The notes beneath the pieces are model-generated. The model made no database searches. It was not told the DNA's origin and worked only from the letters and a program-made list of their open reading frames with translations. The position numbers and the translations under genes are program-made. 64,000 bases of DNA, taken from Saposhnikovia divaricata. Taxonomy: Eukaryota; Streptophyta; Magnoliopsida; Apiales; Apiaceae. Where the stretch lies: positions 172,776,147 through 172,840,146 of the forward strand of contig CM071597.1 of assembly GCA_036435485.1 (NCBI GenBank). Direction: 5' to 3'. Positions 1 through 10,149 of the stretch are shown here, one piece after another. Numbering within the stretch: the first letter of the stretch is position 1; every line of letters begins with the position of its first letter.

Positions 1-3000
1 AACCTTGACAAGTCTCAGTCGAGGGGTTCTAAGAACTATAGGAAGGAAAAATCTAGAGAGGAGGAGCGGGCTCATGACAGGAGGTCTAGGTCGACCAAGC
101 TCCAATCAGCTGTCGGGAGTGAGGGCAGCTCCAGCTCCCGAAACAGTTCAGCTCACAAACAGAATGGAGACTCGAATGAAGATACAGATGAAAGTGAGGA
201 ATACCTCTCAGACGGAGAGGATGCAAATTATAAGGTGGCTGATTTGAGGAAAGCTCTGGAAAAAATTAAAGCTGAGAAGAGGTCGACATCAGGGCTAGCT
301 GTAGCTTCGCCTTTCACTAAAAAGGTCCGGGATTCACCCCTTCCACCTAGGTACAGGGGGGTAGGAGATTTGAAGTTTGATGGCACCACAGACCCAGTGG
401 AATATCTCAGCCGTTTTAGTACTGAGATGGAGGTGTACCAAGTCAGGGATCGCACAAAATGCCGGCTGTTGGCAGCTACCTTAAGGGATAATGCTCATCA
501 GTGGTTCAAGAGGCTGCCCTCTAATTCAATTCGCTCCTGGAGGCAAATGAGTGAACTCTTTGTGACTCAATTTCGGGCTACTGTGGCATTTGCACCTCCT
601 GCTAACACTTTGGCAAATATCAAGCAAAGGGAGAAGGAAACTCTCAGAGAGTATTTTAAGCGTTTTAACGCAGAGGTACCCAAAGTGAGGAAGGCTACCG
701 ATGAAACCTATAAGAATTTTCTAATAGCTGGGATATGGCCTGGGAGTGATTTCTGGAAGGAGCTTCAAAAGGAGGAACCTGTCACGCTGGCTGATTTTTA
801 TGCACGGGCTGAAGCTCATAAAGTGGTTGAGGAATCTATGGCTAAATTGAGGAAAGATAACAACCCAACTGGTTGGAATGGGAGAAAAAGGAGCAGGTCC
901 TATAGTCCCAGGAGAAGAAATGTGGATAGACGTGCTTCCTATCATGGAGCCTCAGCTTCCACAGAAAGGGAAGCTGGTCGCAAGGAAAGGACAGCACCTC
1001 TAACTGTGAATGCAACTGGTTCAAGGAGGCCTGTGGAATACAAGCCTCCACCCTTGAAGAATCATAATAGATATTCAGAATATACCCCATTGGCGGCACC
1101 TCTTGAGCATGTGTTTGAGGTTGGGGACAAAGCTGGAGTGTTCAGGAAGCCGACCCGTATCGGCCCACCTGGGAGGAGGGACCTAGGAAAATATTGTGCG
1201 TTTCATGATGCAAATGGACACGAGACGGCTGACTGTCGTCACTTGAAGGATCATGTTGAGGATTTAATTAGGAAGGGATACCTTACTGAGTTTGTGGCGC
1301 AAGAGGCGAAAAAGTATAAAGATGAGAAAGAGAGAAAGGAGGCAGAAAAAATGGTACCTGATCGTACAGCAAGGGCAAACAGTATCCGTACCATAATAGG
1401 AGGTCCATACATTGGAGGCACGAGCAGGAACTCTATGAAAAATTTTGCCCGGGAGGCTAAAGGAGCTCCCCTTACTAATGTCTTCCACCTGGCTGAAAGG
1501 CCCCCAAAGCTGTTTAAGGGGGAAGCTGCAGACATCACTTTTACTGAAGAAGATGCAAAGCATGTGCATCACCCACATAATGATGCTCTGGTGGTCATGT
1601 TCTCCATTGGGGGAATGAATGCGCATCGAATTTTGGTGGACAATGGAAGCTCTTGTAACATAATAGCTTACGATACCTACCAAAAAATGGGTCTCCTGGA
1701 TAAAGAAATGTTCCCTTCTTACAACGATTTATATGGATTTACTGGAGGTCCAGTTCAGATTGTGGGACGAGTGAAACTCCCAATCAGGATGGGGAGTGAA
1801 CCTTATGTGGCAACCCAGGTTGCAGAGTTTATGGTTGTGAACGAAGACATATCTTATAATGCTATCATGGGTAGGCCTTTTTTGAAGGAGATGCGTGTAG
1901 TGACTTCTATTTACCATCTCTCAATGAAATTTCCAACTCCTAATGGGATTGGGTGCCTACGAGGATGTCAGTCAGACTCACGAGAATGTTACGGTAAGGC
2001 CTTGCGTACTGCTGAGCAAGCCTCAAAACACTTGCTGTTGGTAGATGGTGGAACAACTGACAACTGTTATCGCTATCTTGGACTTCCAAATACTTCGGCT
2101 GAAGAGTCCTCTCAAAGGAAAGGAGGGGTATGTGAGAGAGAATCATGCAATACAATTATGATTGTGCAACATCCCGATGAAGACCCTTACATGGATGTAG
2201 CTTCGTTTTTGGGGGAAGGTACTGGAAGGGAGGTGCTTATGCTGGAGGCACCTCAACAGAAAAATGGAAACGGTAATGATGATTTTGTTGAAGGCATCTT
2301 GGAAGAAGTCAATGACAGTGACTTCGATGAGGTGGAAATTTTGGAGCAACCACAAGAAGAGGTACCTGAATCTGCCCAGGTGGATGGTAAAGGGAACCTG
2401 GTGGAAATTGATTTGGATCCTAGAATGCCCGAATCCAAAGAAAAAGCTGGTGCTGCAGGAGACACTATATCTTTTATGGTAGATGACACTGATTCTAGTA
2501 AGGAGCTGAAAGTTGGAAAACAGCTGGATCCAAATATGAGGGAAGTCCTTAGAAAGAATGTGGACGTGTTTGCTTGGGATCATTCAGACATGATTGGGAT
2601 AGACCCAAAGGTAATGTGTCATCGTCTTAATATTGATCCAGAAGCGAAAACGGTAAGGCAGAAGAGAAGGGCTATAGGTGGTGAAAGAGCTTCCGCTTTG
2701 AGAGAAGAGGTGGATAGATTATTGGCAGCTGGTTTGGTGAGGGAATCTTTTTACCCCATGTGGTTGGCAAATCCAGTGCTAGTCAAGAAGCCCAATGGAA
2801 AATGGTGTACTTGTGTGGATTTTACAGACTTGAATAAAGCATGCCCAAAGGATAGCTTCCCGCTTCCTCGTATTGACCAGCTGGTGGATGCAACTGCTGG
2901 GCATGCCCTGCTAAGCTTTATGGATGCATATTCAGGATATAATCAGATTCCTATGTATGGCCCAGACCAAGAACATACTTCCTTTATAACGGATAGGGGG

Positions 3001-5766
3001 TTGTATTGCTACATTGGGATGCCTTTTGGTCTAATTAACGCGGGAGCTACGTATCAGCGTCTGGTAAACATGATGTTCAAGGATCAAATTGGAAAAACAA
3101 TGGAAGTATATGTTGACGATATGTTGGTAAAGTCAAAAGAGGCAGCTGATCATGTTTCGCACTTGGCAAAAATGTTTGACATATTGAGGAAATACAGAAT
3201 GAAGCTCAACCCTCAGAAATGTGTATTTGGGGTAGAATCTGGAAAGTTTCTCGGGTTCATTGTTAATCACCGGGGTATTGAAGCTAACCCTGCAAAAATT
3301 AAAGCTTTGTTGGAAATGAGGTCACCCAAGAGCGTGAAGGAGGTTCAGTCATTAACAGGGAGGGTTGCAGCTCTTAACAGGTTCGTCTCAAAATCTTCAG
3401 ACAGGTGTAAGGAATTCTTCTCAGCAATTAAGAAAGGAAAGAACTTTGAGTGGACAGCTGAATGTGAAGCTGCTTTTGAGAAGCTAAAGGAGCAGCTGGG
3501 TAGCCCCCCGCTCCTTTCTAAACCAATTGATGGTGAGGTTCTGATACTTTACCTAGCAGTTTCTGAGTATTCTATCAGTGCGGTTCTGGTACGAGAAGAA
3601 GGGAAGGTGCAGTTTCCGGTGTATTATGTAAGCAAGAGATTGCTGGATGCAGAAACCCGATACACTAACATGGAAAAGCTAGCTTATGCATTGATTCTTG
3701 CTTCGAGGAAGCTTCGACCTTACTTCCAATCTCACAAGGTTGAAGTACGGACTTCTTTCCCTCTAAGGCAGGTGTTACATAAACCAGAAGCTTCTGGAAG
3801 GTTGATGAAGTGGGCTATTGAATTAGGACAGTTTGATGTTGAATACAAGCCAAGGTCTGCAATAAAAGGGCAAGCGTTGGCTGATTTTCTGTTGGAATTT
3901 CCTCCATCCTTCGAGGTAGGTGGAAACGAATGTATACCTGCTGGTGAGCTACCCGCTGGTGAGCTACCTGCTGGTGAGCTACCTTCTGGTGAGCTAGCTA
4001 TCGGAGGGCTACCTGTTGCAAAGGTACCTGTGGAAAATTGTGCTCCGTGGTGGACTTTATATGTGGATGGGGCAGTTAACTCTAATGGAGCAGGAGCTGA
4101 TATAGTGCTAGTAAGCCCCGAAGGACACAAGTTGCAGAGTGCTATTCATTTTTCATTCTACGCAACTAACAATGATGCGGAGTACGAAGCCCTGATTGCT
4201 GGTTTGAAGCTAGCTTTAGAGATGAAGGTGGAAAATTTGACCGTTTTTAGTGATTCAATGTTGGTGGTTTGGCACATTAAAGGAGGGTTTCAAGCTCGAG
4301 GCCCTCGTACTGATTTATACATGAGGTATGCACAGGAATTGGCGAAGAGATTCAAGGAGGTGAATCTGGAACAGATTCCTAGGTCAGAGAATGCGAATGC
4401 AGATGCACTGGCTAAGCTAGGCTCTCAAAGGGAAGCTACATTGTTAGGAGTTATTCCCCTTGAGGTTCAGCGTCAACCGAGTATTTCAAAAATCGAGATT
4501 TTGAATACAGAAACTACAGTGGAGGATCACTGGATGGTTCCCATAGTGGAGTACATCACTAAGGGGATTTTGCCAGAAGATAAGGATGAAGCTCGGAAAT
4601 TGAAATATAAAGCGGCAAGGTATGTGATCTATGAAGGGATTTTGTATAAGAGGGGTTTTAATAAGCCTTTGCTAAGGTGTATTTCTGGAGACGAATGTGA
4701 GTATATCATGAGGGAGATCCATGAGGGGATTTGTGGTAACCATTCTGGGGGAACCTCATTGGCACACAAAATACTTCGTCAAGGATATTATTGGCCAACC
4801 TTACAAAGAGATGCTCATAAGTATACTCGAGCATGTGATCGCTGTCAGAGGTTCGCGAAATTGGGTGTCAATCCAGCTGTACCCCTTAAGCCCCTTACCA
4901 GTCCTTGGCCTTTTGCGGTTTGGGGTATAGATCTAATTGGGGAGCTTCCCAAGGGTAAAGGCGGAGTAAAATACGCAGTCGTTGCAGTGGATTACTTTAC
5001 AAAGTGGGCTGAAGCGGAACCTTTGGCTACAATAACTGCTGCAAAATTGAAGGAATTTGTGTTTCGAGCTATAGTTTGTAGGTATGGAGTACCTTATAAG
5101 CTTATCTCAGACAATGGGAAGCAGTTTGACAGCAAGGAGATGCGAGGTTTGTGTGAGGACCTTGGAATTCAAAAGGGGTTCTCAGCTGTTTGCCACCCCC
5201 AAAGCAATGGTCAAACGGAGGCTGTGAACAAGATAATAAAACACACTCTAAAAACCAAGCTGGAGGAGCGAAAGGGAAGCTGGCCGGAGGAGCTTCCAAT
5301 GGTATTGTGGTCTTATAATACCACTCCAAGAACTACAACAGGTGAATCTCCATTCACCTTGGCATATGGTTGTGAGGCAATGGTGCCTGTTGAGATAGGA
5401 GCTGGTTCATTCAGGAGGGAAAATTATAATCCGGAGGATAATGAGGTGAATCATCGCTTGTACTTGGATCTTGTTGAAGAGGTGCGCATGAATTCACAGC
5501 TGAAGCTGGCTGCATACCAGCAGCGTACCCGGAAATATTTTGATAAGAAGGTACGAGCTCGCCCATTGAAGGTGGGTGATTTGGTTTTAAGGAGGGTGCT
5601 ACCCAATATGAGAGTACCTGGTCATGGTGCGTTTGGTGCCAATTGGGAAGGACCTTACCTTATAAAGACGGTTCTTTGGGAAGGTACTTATCATTTGACC
5701 GATTTGGATGGGAAGCTGATCCCTAGGGCATGGAATGCCGAACATTTGAGGAAATATTACCAGTAG
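1..5766 (+). CDS. gag-pol: Tat-lineage Gag-Pol polyprotein, 5' partial
   Basis: The frame is open from base 1, so the true start is upstream. A GTG at 235 is only a convenient numbering origin (1843 codons from there). Counting from it: Retrotrans_gag domain about residues 60-170; a CCHC-like knuckle (CAFH then H and C) at 321-334; aspartic protease with D-N-G-S at about 469; Ty3-type reverse transcriptase about 800-1010 with YVDD at 959-962; first RNase H about 1103-1220; a repeat-encoded linker; a second RVT_3-type RNase H about 1273-1398; integrase with an H-H-C-C zinc finger near 1495-1538 and catalytic D, D and E near 1565, 1625 and 1661. The product would form the particle, mature it, copy the RNA and integrate the cDNA. 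No stop or frameshift interrupts the visible part. The first RNase H lacks two usual acidic residues, while the second looks complete. Confidence 0.93.
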   Translation, partial: NLDKSQSRGSKNYRKEKSREEERAHDRRSRSTKLQSAVGSEGSSSSRNSSAHKQNGDSNEDTDESEEYLSDGEDANYKVADLRKALEKIKAEKRSTSGLAVASPFTKKVRDSPLPPRYRGVGDLKFDGTTDPVEYLSRFSTEMEVYQVRDRTKCRLLAATLRDNAHQWFKRLPSNSIRSWRQMSELFVTQFRATVAFAPPANTLANIKQREKETLREYFKRFNAEVPKVRKATDETYKNFLIAGIWPGSDFWKELQKEEPVTLADFYARAEAHKVVEESMAKLRKDNNPTGWNGRKRSRSYSPRRRNVDRRASYHGASASTEREAGRKERTAPLTVNATGSRRPVEYKPPPLKNHNRYSEYTPLAAPLEHVFEVGDKAGVFRKPTRIGPPGRRDLGKYCAFHDANGHETADCRHLKDHVEDLIRKGYLTEFVAQEAKKYKDEKERKEAEKMVPDRTARANSIRTIIGGPYIGGTSRNSMKNFAREAKGAPLTNVFHLAERPPKLFKGEAADITFTEEDAKHVHHPHNDALVVMFSIGGMNAHRILVDNGSSCNIIAYDTYQKMGLLDKEMFPSYNDLYGFTGGPVQIVGRVKLPIRMGSEPYVATQVAEFMVVNEDISYNAIMGRPFLKEMRVVTSIYHLSMKFPTPNGIGCLRGCQSDSRECYGKALRTAEQASKHLLLVDGGTTDNCYRYLGLPNTSAEESSQRKGGVCERESCNTIMIVQHPDEDPYMDVASFLGEGTGREVLMLEAPQQKNGNGNDDFVEGILEEVNDSDFDEVEILEQPQEEVPESAQVDGKGNLVEIDLDPRMPESKEKAGAAGDTISFMVDDTDSSKELKVGKQLDPNMREVLRKNVDVFAWDHSDMIGIDPKVMCHRLNIDPEAKTVRQKRRAIGGERASALREEVDRLLAAGLVRESFYPMWLANPVLVKKPNGKWCTCVDFTDLNKACPKDSFPLPRIDQLVDATAGHALLSFMDAYSGYNQIPMYGPDQEHTSFITDRGLYCYIGMPFGLINAGATYQRLVNMMFKDQIGKTMEVYVDDMLVKSKEAADHVSHLAKMFDILRKYRMKLNPQKCVFGVESGKFLGFIVNHRGIEANPAKIKALLEMRSPKSVKEVQSLTGRVAALNRFVSKSSDRCKEFFSAIKKGKNFEWTAECEAAFEKLKEQLGSPPLLSKPIDGEVLILYLAVSEYSISAVLVREEGKVQFPVYYVSKRLLDAETRYTNMEKLAYALILASRKLRPYFQSHKVEVRTSFPLRQVLHKPEASGRLMKWAIELGQFDVEYKPRSAIKGQALADFLLEFPPSFEVGGNECIPAGELPAGELPAGELPSGELAIGGLPVAKVPVENCAPWWTLYVDGAVNSNGAGADIVLVSPEGHKLQSAIHFSFYATNNDAEYEALIAGLKLALEMKVENLTVFSDSMLVVWHIKGGFQARGPRTDLYMRYAQELAKRFKEVNLEQIPRSENANADALAKLGSQREATLLGVIPLEVQRQPSISKIEILNTETTVEDHWMVPIVEYITKGILPEDKDEARKLKYKAARYVIYEGILYKRGFNKPLLRCISGDECEYIMREIHEGICGNHSGGTSLAHKILRQGYYWPTLQRDAHKYTRACDRCQRFAKLGVNPAVPLKPLTSPWPFAVWGIDLIGELPKGKGGVKYAVVAVDYFTKWAEAEPLATITAAKLKEFVFRAIVCRYGVPYKLISDNGKQFDSKEMRGLCEDLGIQKGFSAVCHPQSNGQTEAVNKIIKHTLKTKLEERKGSWPEELPMVLWSYNTTPRTTTGESPFTLAYGCEAMVPVEIGAGSFRRENYNPEDNEVNHRLYLDLVEEVRMNSQLKLAAYQQRTRKYFDKKVRARPLKVGDLVLRRVLPNMRVPGHGAFGANWEGPYLIKTVLWEGTYHLTDLDGKLIPRAWNAEHLRKYYQ
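3937..3996 (+). repeat. 15-bp coding tandem repeat in the linker between the two RNase H domains
   Basis: Four in-frame 15-bp units encode P-A-G-E-L three times and P-S-G-E-L once. Three more units decay up to about 4041 (A-I-G-G-L, P-V-A-K-V, then P-V-E-N-C). The 15-bp period preserves the reading frame, so copy number can vary without breaking pol. Confidence 0.9.
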
Positions 5767-5890
5767 GTACTTTTTCAGGTAACGCTTTTAAGTAGACCTC
5801 TTTCAGGTGTAGGATTAATAAAGGTAGTTTATTAGTTATAGCTGCCATCTCTAGGACAAGTAGATGATTTGATTTTGTCTTGCTATGCTC

Positions 5891-5900
5891 GGGGGGTAGT
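5891..5900 (+). other. Internal polypurine-tract-like motif, copy 1
   Basis: GGGGGGTAGT is identical to the last ten bases before the 3' LTR (10843-10852). It lies 125 bp after the pol stop and is not followed by an LTR. Confidence 0.5.
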
Positions 5901-6105
5901 GCATGTACACCTCACCGATAGGAAATGTCATGAATCTTTGCTTCCATGAGGCCAACAAATTTGTTGCTTTCTCTTATATATAACATGTTTTGCTTATGAA
6001 TTATGCTGTGTTCCTTATATACTTTGTGGAATTGGTATGAAAACATATGTGTAAATAGGTGGTTTTAAGTTCTCCATCATAGTTGGTAACATGATTAAAG
6101 AACTT

Positions 6106-6115
6106 GGGGGGTAGT
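6106..6115 (+). other. Internal polypurine-tract-like motif, copy 2
   Basis: Second internal GGGGGGTAGT. The preceding bases (AGAACTT) resemble those before the terminal tract (AGGAACCT) more than copy 1 does. Confidence 0.5.
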
Positions 6116-6208
6116 AGGTTATACCACCTCCCCTTCGAAAAATTTCCTGAATATAGGAAGCTAAAAAATTGGAAGTATAACAAAAATTGGAATAAAAATA
6201 CATGTATA

Positions 6209-6326
6209 TGATTTTGGAAATGATTTTGGAATGGACTTTGGAATGGATTTTGGAAATGACTTTGGAATGGATTTTGGAATGGATTTTGGAATGGACTTTG
6301 GAATGTATTTTGGAATGGATTATGGT
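6209..6326 (+). repeat. 12-bp minisatellite
   Basis: About ten imperfect units of the type TGGATTTTGGAA (variants GGACTTTGGAA and AAATGATTTTGG) run head to tail. It makes a spurious repetitive minus-strand ORF (N-P-F-Q units), which I do not accept as a gene. Confidence 0.85.
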
Positions 6327-7319
6327 ACATGAGGAACCTCATGGGAAGAGGTTCGCAAAACTGGTCCACCTATGAGGAGGTTCCAATATGGAAGCTGCTC
6401 TAGAAATATACTGTCAGGTTCATGCGGATCCCAGGGAATCTGGGCGCATGAAGAGCCAGAATTCAGGCTACATGAAATGGAACAACTTACATAAAAATTG
6501 GCAGTAAGCTTTAGCTGGTTAAAAAAGCGAAGCTCACATATGAGGTGCATTGTGTTCATATTTTTGGAAAAAGGTTTTATGGATTCTTTTTACAAAATAA
6601 AACAAAGTCATATGGGAACCAAGGCATTGGCCATATGATCACTTTTTACGCGGAAAGGCAAGGTGCGAGCAAATGGGAAGCTCTACCTTACTTTGGAATC
6701 TTACACATTAATATGTATAATTGTTTAAGGACAATTATTCATAAGGATTTTATGGCGAATCGGATGGGATATCTTTAACATGGAAAAAGGATTGATTGGG
6801 TGTCAAACTGGTTCTGACCATCATACATATTAAATCATGTTAAGGGAAGCTTCATGATATATGTATTGGGAGGACGTTATCGGTGTTTAAAAAAAAACAA
6901 GAATTATCTTATGTGATTTGAGGTAAATCGATACGTTTTGATTATTGGCATTAGTCATAAATGGACAATATTTACTTAACAGGAAGTGTTAAGATATAGA
7001 ATTCATGACGAGCTAGACGTTGTTTATGAAGCTGATCTAATTAATCTAGCTACGAATGAACAATTCATATGCGGGTTAAAGTAGGTGCTTTGTTACTAGC
7101 ATATATGTATTCAACATGGTAAATCCAGAACAATACGAGGGTATATGGAAATTAAAGATGCATAATTAAGGGAAGCAAAGTTATGGATTACATCTTGTGA
7201 GGCAATACGAGGAGCCCACGACCTCATAAAATTCAAAGTTAATGGCTACCAAAGCCATTCAAAATGATTCAAGAGTTTAAACCCACGCAGGGGTAGGAAA
7301 AGTTTTTGATTTCAAGGAA

Positions 7320-8342
7320 TTAAGGAGTAGGGGTGTCAGGAGATACCTCAGCCCTTGGAGTAGGAGGAACAGGGGTAGCTGTGTTAGAGGCGTCTGCTTT
7401 AGCTTCAGCTGGATCTTCCGAGGGAACCTCCACCTCTTTTTCCAAATCAGCTGGATCAACAGAGTCCACCTTAGCTGCAGCAGCTTCCCTCTTCTTGATG
7501 TCCTCCACAGCTTTCACAGCATCCTCGCCCAGCTGAGACCAGTCTAAATCGGGAAATCGCAGGTAGGTGGATTCAATATAGTCATTGATGGCCGCATTAT
7601 AGCCTATACCATAGGCTTCCTTCCTTTTCTCCTTTTGAGCAGACCTTTCCTCGGCTAACTTGACATTCATAGCCTCCATCTTCAGCCCTAGCTCATGAAT
7701 CTCCTTGGCATGGGAAGAAACCAACTCTTCTTTCTCGGCATCAAGGGCAGCAACTGAATTAGACAGCTGGTCACGTTCCTTTATCAACTTGGTTTCAGCA
7801 GACTTAAGCTTCCTATTGGCATCCATATACTTCTTCTTTTCATCATCCTTGATTTTGATAGACTGTTTGAGTTGTTTCACCTCCTCAGCAAGCCTTTGGT
7901 CACCTCGAGCTGTTTCTACAATCTTCTCCCCATGCTTAAGATAATGGAACAAACTCTGGGCATTGGCATGAAGAGCAGCTCGTGCACCCTCGGCTAATGA
8001 CAGCTTGTCCCAAGCAGCTATGGCCTCCTCAGGAATCTGGTTTCCTACCATCTCGAAGAAATACTGCATATGGGGACCAGGATTTCCAAGGTCCAGGGAA
8101 GGAGATGTCTTAGCCTTTTTTGCAGAGCGAGGAGCAGAGGCAGAAGCTCGAGGTGCTTCAGGGAGAGGAGGTGGTAACTTTCTCTTCGAAGAGGTGGATG
8201 ATTTTTCTGCATTAGGAGACGGAACTTTGATCTTCGAGATAGGAGTAGCTGCAATGGGGGTGACCTTGTCATCTTCGTCATCAGTAAACATTTCTTCATA
8301 TTTGGTGGTTTTCTTGATAAAAGATGGAATTCCTGAAGCCAT
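7320..8342 (-). CDS. Antisense coiled-coil ORF of the Tat element (probable last exon)
   Basis: 340 codons from ATG at 8342. The N-terminal 85 residues are rich in Ser, Pro, Lys and Ala with basic clusters like nuclear localisation signals (S-K-R-K-L-P near 53 and A-K-K-A-K near 74). Residues about 145-250 are a charged heptad-like coiled coil. A conserved-looking block follows near 255-290 (aromatic residues, then D-L-D-W), and the tail is Ala/Pro/Glu-rich. The reading direction is opposite to gag-pol, as known for extra ORFs of Tat elements. A strong acceptor, TTTGCAG, ends two bases before the ATG, so I read it as the last exon of a gene whose previous exon is the ORF at 8464-9567. The biochemical function is unknown; it may be a DNA- or protein-binding factor. 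Confidence 0.75.
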   Translation of the reverse strand: MASGIPSFIKKTTKYEEMFTDDEDDKVTPIAATPISKIKVPSPNAEKSSTSSKRKLPPPLPEAPRASASAPRSAKKAKTSPSLDLGNPGPHMQYFFEMVGNQIPEEAIAAWDKLSLAEGARAALHANAQSLFHYLKHGEKIVETARGDQRLAEEVKQLKQSIKIKDDEKKKYMDANRKLKSAETKLIKERDQLSNSVAALDAEKEELVSSHAKEIHELGLKMEAMNVKLAEERSAQKEKRKEAYGIGYNAAINDYIESTYLRFPDLDWSQLGEDAVKAVEDIKKREAAAAKVDSVDPADLEKEVEVPSEDPAEAKADASNTATPVPPTPRAEVSPDTPTP

Positions 8343-8344
8343 TT

Positions 8345-8486
8345 CTGCAAAGATAAAACAATATAGAGATTAGTGGGCAAGTCATCAATTAACAATATTT
8401 AAAATTATTGTAAGTGTATGCCTATATTATTGATGAGCATGATGTGGGAAAGGAAAATAATCTTTAGCTGGTCAGAATAGGGGTAC
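8345..8486 (-). other. Predicted 142-bp intron of the antisense gene
   Basis: On the minus strand the donor is AGAG/GTACCC (exon ends at 8487) and the acceptor is TTTGCAG/AA (exon resumes at 8344), with a T-rich tract before the acceptor. Removing it joins the upstream ORF to the downstream ORF without changing either frame and skips the upstream stop at 8464-8466. Inferred from sequence only. Confidence 0.6.
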
Positions 8487-9567
8487 CTCTCCCGGGAATG
8501 AAATTACAACTCATAAGGTTGTCACGAGTTAGCAAGCTAAGGCCATTCCCTAACCCAGCTGACAAACTTAGCGCCTCAACAGCACGCTCTAAGGTTCGAC
8601 CTTTTAAAGAGGATTTAGCAGGTATTTTCACAGACAGGTTGAAATCGATTTTTAATTGAGGGCAGTCATAACAATAAAGGAACTGTTTGAGCCAGCCACT
8701 CATCCCTCTCTTGCAACTTCTGAAACATTGGCCCTCATGGACACTCCAAGCGGATAGATAAAAGAAACCTGAGTCCTTGCCAGTCTGTTTTAGCTGGTAA
8801 AAATAACCTAGCTCTCGGGCAGAAAGAGTCTTGTTGAATCTGGTATGGTAAAGGATATACATGCACATCGCCATGCGATATGAGTTAATGGTGAGCTGAA
8901 TAGGAGCTAAGTAATAGAATTCGAGAACCTCTTGGATAAAGGGGTGTAAAGGCAGAGATAGTCCCAATCTAAAAAGTTGGGCTGACAAAATAGCTTTAGG
9001 TAGAAGCTGGCCTGGTTCAAACATGTCGAATCTGTGGCATCTCTCTTCAGGAGAGGGGATGACTAAAGAACAGCCTATGTGGTGCGATTGTGTTAGTTTC
9101 TTTAATAAAGGGGCGGTCATGGAGCTACTCAAATTTTCACAAGACAGGGTGGCAGGAGATTTTTCAAAGGTATCGTTTTCTAGCTCACCTGTTGCAGAAT
9201 CAGTTCTAGGAGGAGCTGTTGAGGTAGTATGTGAAGGGGTAGCTTTCACAGAGGAAGCTTCATCAGTAGTAAGAAGAAGGTTTGGTGTTATGGATCCTAG
9301 TGACAATTGTTCATCTGAGGAGGATACAAGGATAGCTGGTCGAGTGTCCTTGATGTTGTGAGAAAAAAGGTTGGTGTTTGATAAATGAGTCTTTGAGTGA
9401 TCTACTAGCTTGACCTTGGAACGAGTCCTGGCACTTACGGTGGAAGATGGGTTAGTTCTGGGAATTGGAACAAGGGGAAGCTGGACTGTGTTAGGGAGTT
9501 CTGGGGAGGGGGCCATCTCCTCAGAGGTAGAATGCTGGGAGCTAGATGCATCTGATCCACCAGACAT
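8464..9567 (-). CDS. Antisense ORF with gypsy-associated Transposase_28-like region (probable second exon)
   Basis: About 367 codons from ATG at 9567. An in-frame ATG lies six codons upstream at 9585, but an acceptor (GTGCAG) ends exactly before 9567, so I prefer the inner start. Residues 1-150 are Ser/Thr/Pro-rich. From about 185 to 330 there is a block with L-S-L-P-L-H-P-F, then E-V-L-E-F-Y, and a W/C-rich end (F-L-Y-C-Y-D-C-P). This resembles the putative gypsy-type transposon family PF04195, which is common in antisense ORFs of plant gypsy elements. The family name does not prove transposase activity and no catalytic triad is visible. If the predicted intron is used, its last 23 bases are intronic and the protein continues into the coiled-coil exon. 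Confidence 0.75.
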   Translation of the reverse strand: MSGGSDASSSQHSTSEEMAPSPELPNTVQLPLVPIPRTNPSSTVSARTRSKVKLVDHSKTHLSNTNLFSHNIKDTRPAILVSSSDEQLSLGSITPNLLLTTDEASSVKATPSHTTSTAPPRTDSATGELENDTFEKSPATLSCENLSSSMTAPLLKKLTQSHHIGCSLVIPSPEERCHRFDMFEPGQLLPKAILSAQLFRLGLSLPLHPFIQEVLEFYYLAPIQLTINSYRMAMCMYILYHTRFNKTLSARELGYFYQLKQTGKDSGFFYLSAWSVHEGQCFRSCKRGMSGWLKQFLYCYDCPQLKIDFNLSVKIPAKSSLKGRTLERAVEALSLSAGLGNGLSLLTRDNLMSCNFIPGRGTPILTS

Positions 9568-10149
9568 CTGCACAAAGTGAAGCAAGATGAGTAGGTGATC
9601 AGCGAGTTTCCCAAGTGAGGTGTTTTAGCAGGTGTGTGCGGATAAGCACATACAAACGGCTAGGAGCGAATAAAAGGCAAGGTTCGCCTAAACAGCTAGC
9701 TAGGCGCAGGTACGCCTATCAAGGAACCTATACTATCCTTCTTAAATTGGGTATTTGTACATAGTACACCCATCACTTATGCAAATTTAATTAAAAACAA
9801 GGATTGACACATACATTATAACCACAAACAAGTATTGGTTTTTTGGAAAGGCGGATTACACATGGATTTTTGAAAAACATGTAACACTAATGGGTTTCGA
9901 ATGAAGATCAGTATGAATTGGGTTTTAGGGTTTTGAATTCTAACAGGTACCATGGTCCAGAAAGGGGGATACTCGTTTTGATGATGAATTAACCATTAAT
10001 AAACATGGTACAGTTACATGCATATGTGGAAATTAGTGTGTGTATCTAGGTGTGCATGCATAACTACAAATCAGAGACAAATCGCAATATGTAATTGAGA
10101 GAATATCGCTGGATATGAAAGACAGGGAGCATAAGAAAAGGGATCATAC
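9568..10149 (-). other. Predicted leader intron of the antisense gene
   Basis: The donor CAAG/GTATGA leaves the leader exon at 10150. The acceptor TTTGTGCAG is directly before the ATG at 9567. The 582-bp interval has no long minus-strand frame. Inferred from splice consensus and position. Confidence 0.5.

Larger units (their letters stand above)
5767..7319 (+). other. Tat-1 spacer between pol and the antisense gene
   Basis: No coding frame is convincing here. It contains two internal copies of the GGGGGGTAGT motif (5891-5900 and 6106-6115) and a 12-bp minisatellite (6209-6326). Further right it is AT-rich with no recognisable feature. Confidence 0.7.

Noticed and set aside
3732..4130. Minus-strand 132-codon ORF with repeated P-A-G-S units
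   Set aside because: It is the complement of the 15-bp coding repeat within pol; the repeat itself creates the open frame.
6001..6369. Minus-strand ORF with N-P-F-Q repeats
   Set aside because: Produced by the 12-bp minisatellite; no start context or conserved domain.
7333..9361. Plus-strand ORFs opposite the Tat antisense genes (7333-7536, 7705-7944, 8005-8373, 9023-9361)
   Set aside because: They are shadows of the longer minus-strand frames and have no domain-like content.
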